Positions 23,952-35,825 are shown, counted from the stretch's first letter. The stretch is DNA of 64,000 nucleotides from Thermothelomyces thermophilus ATCC 42464 (GCF_000226095.1 NC_016477.1:3658001-3722000), one strand, 5' to 3'. The notes: generated by a model not told the origin, from the letters alone. Numbers and translations: made by a program.

Positions 23952-25433
23952 ATGGAGATAACCGTAGACGACTTGCCGGGCCTGCTTGAGAATGACACGT
24001 CGGTTAAACTGGCCGGTATTGACGCCGATGGCATGCTGCGCGGCAAGCTCGTCTCCAAGAAAAAGTTCCTTTCCATCGCCCAGAGCGGCTTCGGTTTCTG
24101 CTCCGTCATTTTCGGCTGGGACATGCACGACATGACCTACTTGCAGGAGCTGAAGGTCAGCAACAAGGAGAACGGGTATAGAGACATCATTGCCGTGCCG
24201 GACCTCAGCAGCTTTCGGCGTATCCCCTGGGAGAACAACGTGCCATTCTTCCTGGTCAGCTTCTTCGATCCCCTTACCAAGGAGCCGGTGCCGGCATGTC
24301 CGCGGGGATTGCTCAAGACGCAGCTGGACAAGCTGGCAACCAAGGGCTTCGGCGCCATGGCCGGGGGTGAGTGACGGGGATGGGGATCAGATCGTCCCGT
24401 TACACCAGCGATCGGGACGCGCAGCTGACGCCGTCATGCCACAGCCGAGTACGAGTTCTACCAGTTCAAGACGCCGTTATCCAACGGCAAGCAATCCACC
24501 GCCGCATACCTCCAAGAGAACCCACCCCACTCGCTCCCGTCCTTGACTGAAGGCATGTTCGGCTACAGCCTGACGCGACCCGTCCACAACCAAGATTACT
24601 ACTACGACATCTTCAACACGTGTCGGGCATTCAAGTGCGACATCGAAGGGTGGCATACCGAGAGTGGGCCGGGCGTCTACGAGGCCGCGCTGGAATTTGG
24701 TGAGCTTGGACAGATGGCGGACCGGGCGAGCCTGTTCAAGTATGTCGTCAAGTCATTGGGGATTAAGCACGGCATCACGCCTTGCTTCATGGCCAAGCCC
24801 AAGCAGGGGCTCCCGGGCAACAGCGGGCACATGCACATCTCGCTGGTCGATGCGAACGGGGACAACCTGCTGTACCGCGGCGAGGCGGACCCGAACCCGC
24901 CCTACCCGGATGTGGCCTACCTCTCCGACCTGGGGCGGCACTTTCTAGCCGGCATCCTGGAGGGTCTCCCGGACGTCATGCCCATGGTGGCGCCCACGAT
25001 CAACAGCTACAAGCGCCTGGTCGAGAACTTCTGGGCGCCCGTCACGGTCTCGTGGGGCCTGGAACACCGCGCCGCCTCGATCCGACTGATAGCCCCGCCG
25101 ACCTCCAAGCCGGGGGCCACGCGGTTCGAGGTCCGCGTCCCGGGGGCGGACGCCAACCCCTATTACGTGCTGGCGGCCGTTCTCGCGCTGGGCTGGCGTG
25201 GCGTCGAGAAGAAGTTGGACTTCCCTTGCCCTCCCCTCGGCAAGGGCGAGGATGTGGGCGGCAGCTCGGATATGGGCGTCCGGCTGGCCAAGACGCTGCG
25301 CGAGGCGAACGATAGGTTCATGCGCAAGGGCAGCATCGCGCGCGAGGTGTTTGGCGACGAGTTTGTGGACCACTTTGGGGGCACGAGGGCCCATGAGATT
25401 CGGCTGTGGGATGAGGCCGTGACAGACTGGTGA
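23952..25433 (+). CDS. Glutamine-synthetase-like enzyme (type I / FluG-C-like)
   Basis: Two exons (23952-24366, 24445-25433; 78-base intron) encode 467 aa. The protein matches the class-I glutamine synthetase fold used for glutamine, gamma-glutamyl-amide or gamma-glutamyl-polyamine synthesis. Visible blocks: an N-terminal beta-grasp with GIDADGMLRGKLVSK; metal/glutamate-site residues in AEYEFYQF, GPGVYEAAL and GNSGHMHISL; and the C-terminal EHRAASIRLIAPP and RFEVRVPGADANPYYVLAA. It lacks the N-terminal amidohydrolase half found in full FluG. It is not the main eukaryotic type-II (GlnA, about 350 aa) nitrogen enzyme. The substrate amine cannot be read from the sequence. The start MEITVDDLPGLL is preceded by caccATGG, a good context. 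Confidence 0.88.
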
Positions 25434-27446
25434 GCTCTCTCTCTCTCTCTCTCCTTCCTTCCCTCCCTCCTCTTTCCTCCCGCGCCCCCTTTTTCTGCAT
25501 CCCACTCTCTTCTCCCCTTTGGTTATGGAAGGAGATAGCTAGAGACAAGCTGACGTTCGTGGAAAAAAAAAGGGAGATGAAGAGGTATATCGAAACGGTC
25601 TGAGTTTATGCATCAGCGTTGGGCGTGGTTTGAGCGGTTGGAGGTGGCAATGTCTCACCAGCTCTTATGACCGCCAGCTCTTACGATACCCCATTTGAGG
25701 CATTGCATGACGGCGTTGAATGACGAGCATAGTCTTTGATCAGCATCACTTTCTACATGAACTAGCCGCGGATCTCAATACTTCAGGTGAGGTTCTCCTA
25801 GCCCCAGATGGCACAATCTAGAACCCTCTCATTCTCCCATTGTTCAAGGAAAAGGAAACCAAGAATGGAATCTCTGGACTTCATATTCTCCCTGCCTCTC
25901 TTCACTCTTCGACATCCCCCCCCTCAGGCAAGACGCTCTGCGCCTCTGTTTTTTTCCTCTGCTTTGTTATCACTTCACTGTCATCCCTCCATAACTATTG
26001 GACAACTGAAAGTTGGAGAAAAAGGGCATCCTGGCGTTGATCGATCAAGTGCGATGCCCTGTCCCCAAGCCGCGGTGTCGACGCGGCGGTGTGTCGCCGA
26101 GCGGGTGAGCGGGTACGTGATTCGCCCATTCTCCACCGCATCGTCAAGCAAGGTGCAGTCGGCAGTGGCTTCCGGTCGAAGTCGTTGCCTGGCGCGGATC
26201 TTGCGACATGCATACCTAGCCCAGCAGAGATCGCGTTGACAGCTGGCTGTGCGCCATCTGCACCACAACCGCGACCCACGACGGGGACATGGCCGTTCAG
26301 ACGGGCGCGCTGTAAGTACCTAATGTATGTCTTGTACTTGTCCACGAGCAGCGGAACACCAAGGGTTAAGGCTTTCATCTAGTGCGGGTTCGCACGACAC
26401 ATTATTAAGAGGCATCACTTAAGAACGAGCGGCGACAGGGATCATCATAGAAGCAGCCGAGAGTGACTTCAGCCGGGGGGCGGGGGCGCGGGGGGATGGT
26501 GAGCTGTAGAGTCTGCCATGATCTTTCCCCATCCGGACTTCGAGGTAGGGCTGCCGCAGATGCTGAAGGCGCACGATGGTAGGCAGGTGGAGAGGGCGAC
26601 AGCTCGCCACGTCAGAGCCAAGGCATGCTTCCTCTGCAGCAAGCGGCATGGCAGGTATCCGAGACGACGCCGGGACGACAATCCCATAATCCGTGACAAT
26701 GCTTACCTACGCGACCAAGCCGTCTAATTTTGGTTTTGGGAGTTGACTGCAACTCGAGGAGGGCAATAGCTAGCAGCTGGGGCCCCTGATTGGATGCCGA
26801 ACGTCGACACTAGGGAGTGGCGGGGAGATTGAAAAAAAAGAAAGACTGTATCGCAGTGCGTGGCCCATTTGAATGCGGTCAATTAGTCTAGATCTACCTC
26901 GGCGACGATCTAGATCTGTGGACTACTAATCGCATCACCACGGAGGGCTAATTATAGGTTTGCGAGGAACCCCCCTGAATCAACAGATCAGCATCCCTCT
27001 TACACCAACCTGGCTGGGTAAGGTAGGTACTACTTTCGGGGACGTCCGCAACAGCTATGGACGCACTTCGGGACGTATTAGGTTGCCTTCTGTCAAGTGA
27101 GGATTATAACTACCAATGTGTGGACGTACATGCGTATTCGGCCTTTTGAGAAACGGCGTGGCCCAGACAGCAATACGACGCCGCAAGAATAGGCATCCTG
27201 GTGGTATCACAATCCGTCTGAGCCTCCTTGTGCTTCCCGTCTTGTTGGTAGCTCCCTCGCCGTAGCGCGGATACACGTTTCTCTCTCGGGTCGAGAGCTC
27301 CCAAGACACTAAATTCATCCCGCTGCCAAGCTTCGCGTCCCCATCATCCCCCCACGACCAAGCCTCACCAGCAGGTACCAGCTCGTTGTTAGAGACATCG
27401 TCGGCAGCTTTGACAACAAAGTGATTAACTAACACCGGCTGAGGCA
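25434..27446. other. 2-kb intergenic region
   Basis: Begins with a (CT)n microsatellite at 25435-25452. A minus-strand ORF of 130 codons at 27055-27447 shows no family resemblance. An imperfect palindromic patch with TCTAGATCT/AGATCTAGA halves lies at about 26885-26930. No gene supported. Confidence 0.4.
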
Positions 27447-28491
27447 ATGGTGAGTGACCACGCTCTCTCTCTTTCTCCCTTTGCTATCGGATGGGGGACT
27501 TCACCTCGCCCGATAATTATCTTGTTCTGCTCCGTTTCCGTTTCCCGTCTCCTCCATCCAAAATTGTTTTTTTCCCACCTGGCCTTTCCTCCTCCTTCTT
27601 CCTAAGTCATCATCCCCTTCTTCATCTTCTTCTCTCCTCCTTCCTCCAAAACAAAAAGCGCCGGACCCAGCCAACCCTATCAAACTGACACGGTAAACGT
27701 CCCAAATAATTAGGTGTCCCCCACCGACCCCCTCCCGGCGATCCTATCCCAGGCACAGGTGAGCCTGTCGAGCATCCTGCAGGCGCGCGCCCTGCACGCC
27801 TCGCGCGACGCGGCCGTGACGGGCCGCCTGGCCGCCGTCGCCGCCCGCGCCGACCGGCTCCTCGCCGTCCTCGCCCTGCTCCAGGACTGCCCGCCCCTCC
27901 ACACCCCTGCCGTCCGCGCCCGCGCGCACCATCTCATGCGCCTAGCCGCCGACCACGCCAGCGCCCTCATGGTCATGGCCGCCGACAGCATGCGGGGCGC
28001 CCGCGAGCGCGAGCGGGAGGAGGAGCAGGAGCAGGAGCCACGCGAGGAGGAGCTCCGACATCTGGACGCGGTGCAGGCCTGGCTGGAGGGGTCCGCGCGG
28101 GAACTGGAAGGGCTGGTCAGGAGCGTGTACGTGGGCCTCGGGGGCGATGTCGAGGAAGGGTGGTGGGTGGAGACTGGGGAGCTCGTCGAGGTGGCGGGTA
28201 AAGTCAGAGAGGTGCTGGGGTGCGAGATGGTGCTTGTCGAGAACTTGAGGGATCGGCTGCGCGAAGGAACTGGTGAGTTGCCGTGGCCCAATAATAACTA
28301 CCTAACATTGATACCAGTTTTTCCTCGGACGGTCGAGCGGGAGAGAGATGCTTGCTGAGACTGACGGCGGTCCTAATTATGGTTAATTAACAGATGAAAT
28401 CATCCGGCTCGACGATGACGACGCGGCGGCTTTGGGGCTGCCACAGACGACCATTGCTAGGATTGAGCAGTGGCGGGCTGGGGTGAGCTGA
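27447..28491 (+). CDS. Hypothetical helical/coiled-coil protein with ATG-only first coding exon
   Basis: The long open frame from 27714 lacks an ATG. It is preceded by an acceptor (aataattag|GTGTCC), and an ATG at 27447 is followed at once by a consensus donor (ATG|gtgagt). The model is therefore 27447-27449, 27714-28272 and 28394-28491, closing to 219 aa (MVSPTDPLPAILSQAQ...). The protein is almost all helix: Ala/Arg/Leu-rich to residue 80, an acidic Glu/Gln/Arg coiled coil around 95-125, and a C-terminal part ending DEIIRLDDDDAAALG, LPQTTIARIEQWRAGVS. The second splice (ACT G|AT GAA) keeps frame. I do not recognise the family; a complex subunit or adaptor is plausible. The first intron would be 264 bases, long for this window. 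Confidence 0.65.
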
Positions 28492-29937
28492 TAGGCGCAT
28501 GTCGTCCTTTTTTAGTTTTTTTTTTCCTGTTCAGGGAAACTCATTATTGAGCTATCCTAGAGCGGGAGGTGGTAGGTTCGACTTAAAGTTGCAGCATTGG
28601 CACGGCATGAGGCGGCTCTCTGAATTCTTTGGCGTTCGTTTAAGACAGTACTCTCGGCACATGATAGATATTTGGGGCCTTTGTCTCGGGAACTTGAAAG
28701 CAGTTGAACTTTCTGGTGACATCGTTGTATTTCTGCACATGGTTGCTTGAAGCCATCCGGTTAGGACAATGGAGGTCAATCCCACGGTTTCGGCGGTTAC
28801 GTCGCACAGAGGACGTGCCGTGGGACGTAATATGGACATATACATTCGGTATGGAGTAGGCAGCCTGATACCAGCAAGATGCCGAGTTAACTGCTTAATT
28901 AATTATATGTTATGCTATTCGTACGTCCGTGAAACAGACCGCTCCATGGCATACGCGAGGACGATCTCGCCATTGAATGAGACATGATTATGGGCTCAGA
29001 GTAACTCGACTTTAAACTCTTACCCAAGAGCCACTCTTGGCACTTGGCAACATGCTTTGGGTCATGCCCTTGGTCTGGTCTCCAATTCGACCAGAATCAA
29101 TCATGAGACCTGCTACATTGCAAGACTCGAGTCTAAAAAAAGATTCGAACCGAGCCGAGTGACAAATCCTGGATGTAACATATTAATCCCGAACAATTCA
29201 AAACACAAAGGAAAAGGTAGAAGAGAAAAGTTTCAAAGGTCCCCAAAAGGATGGATATTAATAAATACGTAAACCTTGAATTGTCGCTTGTGTCCGTGGC
29301 TTGAAGTTCCAAATTTGCGCGGGTGCGAAGTCTTGCGGTGGGAAAGGCAAGAAGAGCCCGCATGCCACAACTTTAGCCTGATTATAGGCAACCACCGGGG
29401 CTGGTCCGAGGTTATCTACGGAATCCTTTCTCTGTACGGAGTGTGGAATCCGGAACCCACCGAAACTCGCAGACCTTCAACAAACCTTGAAACCCCGTGG
29501 GGTGACGGGTTTGGTCCCCACCGCCCACGCCTCGCCCAGGCTCCGTGGCCCCCATCTTGACGGCGGATCAACTGCCGTCCCCTGTCGAGCATGCCAAGCG
29601 GGGCATAGCCGGGGGATGAAGCTGATGGCACAGGGTCAACTCTGCATTTCCCGAGCGAGCGAGCCGGCGTTCGGGCAATGGCAACCGAGCGGTTAAAGCA
29701 GCTTCGGTTGGCCCGATAATTGATTGTTAAAATTCCGAGTGGGCGCCCTGGACGCTACACCGCTTGCAGAGTGTTGTTCGGTTGCTGCGTTGTCATCTCC
29801 AATTGTCTGGCGATCTTCGAACTGAGGGCAGTCTGAGTTCTGTTGAGAAATCCATTCCGCATAACTATCAGTGGGTTCTACAAAGGACAGCAAGAATTTC
29901 CAAACCACTTCCATAGCGCTTTCCGTCGCTGCCCACA
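28492..29937. other. 1.4-kb intergenic region
   Basis: No supported gene. AT-rich words such as TTAATTAATTA (about 28893-28905) begin to appear here. The right half is the promoter of the CoA-ligase-like gene. Confidence 0.4.
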
Positions 29938-32000
29938 ATGGCCCCCGCAGTGGGAAAGTCCTATGTGGGGTCGCCAGCGGGCAACATGCCCGTCACCGAC
30001 GCCTTCTCATTCGCCTTTAGCCAACCCTTTCAGAGAGCCAGCGATTTTGTGCCCCGCGAACACGCGCTGCCGCCGATCGAAGAGCAGCGGCCCATCTTTG
30101 TCGACAACAAGTCGGGTACGTGCAGGGTGCAAAATGCAGGGTGCATTGGTGCATTGATTGTCTGAACCAAAAAAAAAAAAAATTATGCAACACAATTGAA
30201 TCGAGATACTGACGCTGTCCAACCATACGGAGAAACATAAAAAAAACAGACCGCGCGCTCACCTTCGGCCAGATCTCGCAGGATGCGCTCGCCGTGGCCG
30301 CCGGGCTGCGGCGCCTGGGCCTCGACCCGAACGATATCGTCAAGCTGCCGCCGACGCCGTCATGCCCCGCGGGCCCCGAGATTGCCCCCGTCGTGCTGAT
30401 CCAGTTGCCCAACTGCCTGCCTTTCGCTCCGATCCTGTTCGGCACCCTCGCGTCGGGCATGACGGCCACCCTCGTCTCGCCCGCCCTGACCGCCGCTGAG
30501 ATCGCATGGATCCTGCAGAACGCCCGCCCGCGCGCCATCATCACCGCCACCGCCTGCCTCGCTGCCATGAAAGAGGCCCTCTCCAAACAGGCCGAAGCCT
30601 CCTTCTTCTCCACCGTTCCCATCTTCACCGTCGACACCGCCGCTGACACCTACCCCGAAGCACGACCAGCGCCGCCGCCGCCCTCCGACTGGCGCGCCCT
30701 CCCCTCCCCGAAACCCCCTTCGGTCTATTTCTATTCCCCAACCTTCCCAGCCTCCAGCGCCCCGGCCCGCACCGCCGTGATCCTCTGGTCCTCGGGCACA
30801 TCAGGCCGCTCCAAGGGCGTGCTGCTCTCGCACCACGCCCTCAACTTCTCTCTGGCCTCGCTCTGGCACGACGCCGACTACTACGGCGCCCGGCCGCAGC
30901 GGCAGGTCTGGCTCGGCTACGTGCCCTTCTATCACGTCTTTGGGCTGTGCAACGTCTTCTTACTGGCCGTCGCCGCGGGTGCCACGGTGTACACGATGCC
31001 GAGCTTCCACCTCGAGACGGTGCTGCGCGCCATCCGCGACCGCGGCGTCACGTACCTGCACATGGCGCCGCCCGTCGCCGTCATGCTGGCCAAGGCGGCC
31101 ATCGTCGAGCCCTACGCCCGCGGCGGCGGCTTCCGCACCGTCGTCGCCGGCGTCACGGGCGGCGCCCCGCTCGGGCACGAGGTCGTCGAGGAGGTCTACC
31201 GGCGGTGCGGCTTCCGCGTCCGGCTGGGCTACGGCCTGAGCGAGACGTGCAGCACCGCGCTGCAGCGGGGCGTCGGCGAGCGCGAGATGCGCGAGCAGGC
31301 CGGCGACACGGGGCGGCCCCACTGGGGGGTCGAGGTGCTCATTGCTGGCAGCGGCGAGGGTGCGTACGCGAGGCGGCCGGGCGAGAAGACGGCCGCCGCC
31401 CCGGTGGACGTGGAGGGGGAGGTGCTGGTGCGGGCGCCCGGGCTGCTGTCGGCGTACCTGCCCGTCGGCGTCTTCTCCTCCTCCGGCGGGACGGCCAAGC
31501 CGGACATGTCGGCGACGGAGGACGCCCTGACGGCCGACGGGTGGTTCCGGACAGGCGACGTGGGCGCGCTCGGTCCCCACGGCCGGCTGCGCATCACGGA
31601 CCGGCTCAAGGAGCTTATCAAGGTGCGCGCGTACCAGGTGGCGCCGGCCGAGCTCGAGGCGGTGCTGTGCAGCAGCGGGGCCGTCGCCGACGCCGGCGTC
31701 ATCGGCGTCTACGACGAGAGCGAGGCGACCGAGTGGCCGCGCGCCTTCGTGGTGCCCCGCGCCGGCCGCGAGAACATGTCGCGTGCCGACCTGGAGAAGC
31801 TGGCTGGCGAGCTCAAGGTGCTAGTCGAGAAGCGGACAGCAAAGTACAAGTGGCTTGTCGGCGGCATCGTCTTTGTCGACCAAATTCCCAAGAGCCCGAG
31901 CGGCAAGATCCTGAGGCGGGTGCTGAAGAACGGCGGACCCGAGACCAAGGGGGTCGAGGTGAAGCTGTACGAGAAGAAGAAGCGGGATTCCAAGCTGTAA
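29938..32000 (+). CDS. 4-coumarate-CoA-ligase-like acyl-CoA synthetase with PTS1 (SKL)
   Basis: Two exons (29938-30115, 30250-32000; splice G|AC gives Asp-Arg) encode 642 aa. It is an ANL-superfamily adenylating enzyme that activates a carboxylic acid with ATP and transfers it to CoA. Motifs in order: P-loop-like SSGTSGRSKGVLLSH (usual form SSGTTGLPKG), VPFYHVFGL, GYGLSETCS, GWFRTGDVGALGPHGRLRITDRLKELIK in two blocks, and the catalytic Lys region PKSPSGKILRR. The last residues are SKL, a canonical peroxisomal targeting signal, so beta-oxidation or peroxisomal side-chain activation is likely. Low-complexity inserts are seen at APPPPSDW and KTAAAPVDVEG. The acyl substrate cannot be read with confidence; short or aromatic acids are suggested by the 4CL-like length. 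Confidence 0.9.
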
Positions 32001-33070
32001 TTAAGGCGAGAGAGGACGTGGGGATGCATGTAGTTATTTACCTTGGGCACCTTTGTCTCGGAATGAAAGAAATGAAAATCTCGAAACATGTAGGTTTCAA
32101 ATGTAATTACACATGGATACACGTCTTGTTACATTGTCTCCTTCACTCATTCTTCTTCTTCTTCTTCCTCCTCTTCTTCTTTTGCCTTGTGCTTACTGCT
32201 GCAGCTCGCGCCAGAGAGTCAGTCCGTTTATCAATATCCAACTCTCTTCGTCTTACATTCCCAGAAGAGGGAGACGCTGCGCTGCAAACTCCACCCATAA
32301 CGTCAATCGAGCTGCTGATTATAGTTACTACGCTTCTGCTTGCCTCTCCGGTCAGAAACACACCGAGCTCCTTGTCGGGCCCCCACCCCGCGTTGCATTT
32401 CCTTTTACCTCGGCCGGGTCAGGGGTTTCACCCGGAATCCCTGGGGTTATAGCTCTCCACCAATCCGTATACAGTCCGTCTGCGGGGCAGACAATCTACA
32501 TGGCGTCGATTTTTTTTTTTTTGTACAAATTCGCTGACTCTGGATGAGACGTGCTCTTGGGCCGGGGAAGTGGCAAAGAGGCCGTTTCCACCCCCTCCCC
32601 CCCCCCGCCCCCCGCGGATAGCCAGAGATGCTCCTTTAGCGGAATGTTTTTCTCCGCAACAAAACAATGTGACCTTCTCTTACAGCTTACAGAGTAGACA
32701 TCGGCCGAGGGATGCTCGGTTTAGACTAGCCCGACCAACCGCCATATCCTTAACTAGGTCTTGTGTGTATTACTACAGTTCGACTGCCTTGAGCGAGCCC
32801 GAACCGGATTCGAGACCGCGTGTCTCTCTGCCGACATATTAAGACAACGTACCGTGCCTTGGCTACCGGGACCATGTTACCACTCCCGCTTCACTGTCCT
32901 CCGAGGTGTTGGACGTTTGTGTCATACACTGCAGCTATTATCTGACACCGCCCGGCTCACACCCATAATTAATTACTAACAACACACCCCCGTCTTGCTC
33001 AGCCCCTGACGTCACGAAGGAGACAACAACAACAATAACAACAACAGCAACCACAACCACAACCAACACC
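32001..33070. other. 1.07-kb intergenic region
   Basis: Holds the 3' region of the CoA-ligase-like gene and the promoter of the acetylesterase. Contains a CTT-rich tract (32145-32185), a T run near 32511-32521 and a C/G-rich run near 32588-32615. The 70 bases before the acetylesterase start are an (ACAACA)-like A/C-rich leader. No gene seen. Confidence 0.45.
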
Positions 33071-33969
33071 ATGAAGATCCCGCTCGCCACCGGCCTCGCT
33101 TCGGCCTTGCTTGCCGTGTCGGCGGCCGCCGCCCCGACTCCGGCCGCTCGGCAGGCCAAGCCGGCTGCCTTCTTCCTCGCGGGCGACTCGACGACGGCCG
33201 TCAATGGCGGCTGGGGCGACGGCTTCGTTGCTCTCCTGCGGAACGGAGCCATCGGCCAGAACAAGGGCCACAGCGGCGCCACGACGGCGTCGTTCGTCGC
33301 CGGCGGCGACTGGGCAAGCGTCCTCGACCTGGTCGAGAGCAACAAGGCCGGCGGATACGACTGCTACGTGACGATCCAGTTCGGCCACAACGATCAGGTA
33401 TGATTAATTACCTACTCAACCCAATCCCGCCGTCCCTCCCCGTCTTCCACCCTAGGGGTTGTTGCCAGACGCGTGCGGGATCCGTCATGCTCACGTAAAT
33501 ACCGGAAACCCACCACCACACCCACCCTAATTAGAAATCCACCTCGGGCATCAGCATCTCGCAGTTTCAGACCAACCTCGAGAACATGGCGCGGGACGTC
33601 GAGCGGGCAGGGGGCACGCCGGTGATCCTGACGTCGCTGACGCGGCGCACCTTCACCAACAACGGCGTGCTCGACGACAGCCTGGCCGACGTGTCCGAGG
33701 CGGCCCGGAAGGCGGCGGCCGCCGCCGCGGGCGTCGCCCTGCTCGACCTCAACGCCGCCTCGCGCGCGTACGTCCAGGCCATCGGCCAGCAGGCCGCCGA
33801 CCGCTACAACCTCGCCGACGGCGACCGCACCCACCTCAACCCCCACGGCGAGGCCGTCTTTGCCCGCATCGTCGCCGACCTCGTCGTCGGCTGGAAGCGG
33901 GAGCTCGCCGAATACGTCACCCCGGACCCGGAAATGTCGGACAAGATCGCCCGGGGAGAGTATGTCTGA
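33071..33969 (+). CDS. Rhamnogalacturonan acetylesterase-like SGNH hydrolase (CE12)
   Basis: Two exons (33071-33397, 33535-33969) encode 253 aa. Residues 1-21 (MKIPLATGLASALLAVSAAAA) form a signal peptide. The SGNH blocks are present: FLAGDSTTA with catalytic Ser40, the Gly block NKGHSGATTASF, GHNDQ in block III, and GDRTHLNPHG holding the C-terminal Asp/His of the triad. Family CE12 enzymes remove acetyl groups from rhamnogalacturonan, a pectin backbone, and act outside the cell. The 137-base intron falls right after GHNDQ and ends in ctaattag. Length matches Aspergillus RGAE. Activity on another acetylated polysaccharide (for example xylan) is possible. Confidence 0.92.
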
Positions 33970-34168
33970 GGCTACCGGTAGGTTGGCAGTTATGTGCATA
34001 TGTATGTACATGTACATAATGGCATATTATGATGTCCGAATACAGCTAGAATTCAGGAGCATCTATTAATTAATATATCTACGCCCGCAGTAGTCTTTGT
34101 ATCCTTATGCCCAAAGTAGAACTCCTCGACAACTAATTACTGGATGTATGTGTAAACGAAATCCGAAA

Positions 34169-34633
34169 TCAGATACTTTTATGCACATGCATGTAACGCC
34201 ATCGCCGAATAGATCGCCGAATAGTCTCCCGGCTTGGCCGTGTTCCACCAAGCTGATCAGCAACCGTATCAGCAATCTGCTGACAGGAGTACTGTCTTCT
34301 GGTACTGTTTTTGGTTACAAGCTGTTCGATGACTTGGGTAACAGACTCGGTTATAACCTTCGGCCTCCCAGACTTTGGTGCATTGGCGACATGTTCCTCC
34401 TTGATAGGGCCACCTGGTATATATCCCCGTGCCTTGGCCCTGCGAAGAAGAGACTTCAGTGCCTCTTTTTTGACCCCAGTTTTAGCTTCGATTTCAGACG
34501 TTTTGACTCCCATACTATGGAGGGTCAACGCCTGTGTCCGTTGGACAACAGTGGTACATTTGCCCTTCCCAGGGGGCACTTCGGTGACTGCAGGCATTTC
34601 GGGCATTGCGGGCACTTCGGACTCTCTGGGCAT
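34169..34633 (-). pseudogene. Truncated Tc1/mariner-type transposase (N-terminal DNA-binding part)
   Basis: A minus-strand open frame of 154 aa matches the N-terminal, helix-turn-helix part of fungal Tc1/mariner transposases: QRTQALTLHSMGVKTSEIE, KKEALKSLLRRAKARGYIP, and the second helix-turn-helix SRETIRRS. The protein stops shortly after it, where a full transposase would go on to a DDE catalytic domain of about 200 residues. That domain is missing, so the copy is dead. A 12-base tandem duplication (CTATTCGGCGAT twice on the minus strand) lies at the break, encoding the repeated IRRS/IRRW. No clear terminal inverted repeats were found. The start Met is assigned by the open frame only. Confidence 0.8.
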
Positions 34634-34867
34634 AGTAGGCTCTGGGTACTAAGCTAGTTAGAGTAGGTCTATTAACCTTGGAAAGACAACTTACCAAAAC
34701 GCTCCAGAATTATCACAGCTACTGTATTTGGGAGATTTGTAGGCTCTGGCATCAAGGTTGGGCGGGGAAAAACCTAGATGTGCGGGTGGAGATCAATTTG
34801 CAATAGAACACTTTGCACGTTGTCAGCAGCCTGGGCTTGGCATGCCTGGGGTTGGACTTTTGTGGCC

Positions 34868-34903
34868 AACCCTAACCCTCCTCTCTCTCTATCTCTCTCT
34901 CTC
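34868..34903 (+). repeat. Two telomere-type repeats plus CT microsatellite
   Basis: AACCCTAACCCT (34868-34879) is two CCCTAA units and is followed directly by a (CT)n tract with one AT interruption to 34903. Too short to be a real interstitial telomere. Confidence 0.7.
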
Positions 34904-35088
34904 GGGAGTCATTTCTACGAGTCTTTGCTTAATTAGAGAGCTTATCGCTGCGTACGGATTTCCTTGTGCCAAGCACGCTGAAGGGTGCAGAGAATCAAAG
35001 AGAGTACCTTACCTTGGTAGGATCTTTTCCCCTCTCTTATCCTTGTTGTCTTTCCTTTCAATCCTTCTTTTTTTCCCTTCTTCTCCCT

Positions 35089-35108
35089 CATTCATTCATT
35101 CATTCATT
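35089..35108 (+). repeat. (CATT)5 microsatellite
   Basis: Five perfect copies of CATT in the upstream region of the PEP synthase gene. Confidence 0.9.
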
Positions 35109-35672
35109 CTTTCTTCCTGCATTTTTGTCTCCCTTCATTGCTCTTACCCTATTCGTTCAATCAAGAACGGCGTGCACGAGGCACCCGGGCCTTCCTCTCT
35201 CTTCGCTTGGGCCCCAATAATAAATAATAGTCTCCTGACCGGCGGTCCGCTTTTAGTTCCCCACAGACACGTACTTATATGTAATTATTATTAGTAGTGC
35301 GCCGAAAATGGCGTTACTGCTCTCTAATCCAGAATGCGGAGAGGATGCAAAGGCCGTTCAGGTACCTTCCTGAGCTCGAAGGGCACATGTGGCCTGACCT
35401 AATTAAAGACACGCCACACCATGAAGAATGAATTAGTCGTTCGATTTTGAGCGAATTCAATCGGCCAGTTCCGGGCTCGGCTGGGCAGCCGAATGCGTCA
35501 CGCTGACGCTGACGGTTTTCGGATCCTGCTCCCCCTCGCCGAGTGAGAGATGGCGAGCCTCCTTTTTTTCTTCTTCCCTGGCTCTGACGGATAAACGAAG
35601 ATGTCTTGATGATGCTCTGACGTCGGTCTACCTTATGATGGTTGGTTTCAGGTGGTCGACACTTGTGGACCA

Positions 35673-35679
35673 TATAAAA
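35673..35679 (+). promoter_or_regulatory. TATA box of the PEP synthase gene
   Basis: TATAAAA about 150 bases upstream of the ATG at 35826. The leader between them is A-rich (cagcaagaaaaacgaaggg), as in regulated fungal genes. This shows the gene has a eukaryotic-type promoter in spite of its bacterial-type product. Confidence 0.6.
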
Positions 35680-35825
35680 TCATATTAATATCTCTTGGAG
35701 CTTGCACCGCAAAACTTATGTATATAGCTAATAATCAACTTGAATCGTCATAGTTGCAGAGAGCACAGAGCACAGATTAATACAGAAAAGGCAGCAAGAA
35801 AAACGAAGGGAAAAACCGAAGAATC

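Larger units (their letters stand above)
33970..35825. other. Intergenic region with a transposon remnant
   Basis: Besides the Tc1/mariner remnant near 34169-34760, this holds two telomere-type repeats (34868-34879), a CT microsatellite (34880-34903), (CATT)5 at 35089-35108, and the promoter of the PEP synthase gene. A plus-strand ORF at 34758-35294 is low-complexity and unsupported. Confidence 0.5.

Noticed and set aside
27055-27447. 130-codon minus-strand ORF ending at the start of the hypothetical gene
   Set aside because: No family resemblance; it lies over the presumed promoter and 5' UTR of the plus-strand gene.
30947-32452. 501-codon plus-strand frame overlapping the CoA-ligase-like gene
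   Set aside because: Arg/Gly-rich frame-shifted shadow; the overlapping frame carries all ligase motifs.
34758-35294. 178-codon ORF with hydrophobic Ser/Leu/Phe runs
   Set aside because: The frame runs through CT and CATT microsatellites; the apparent membrane segments are translations of simple repeats.
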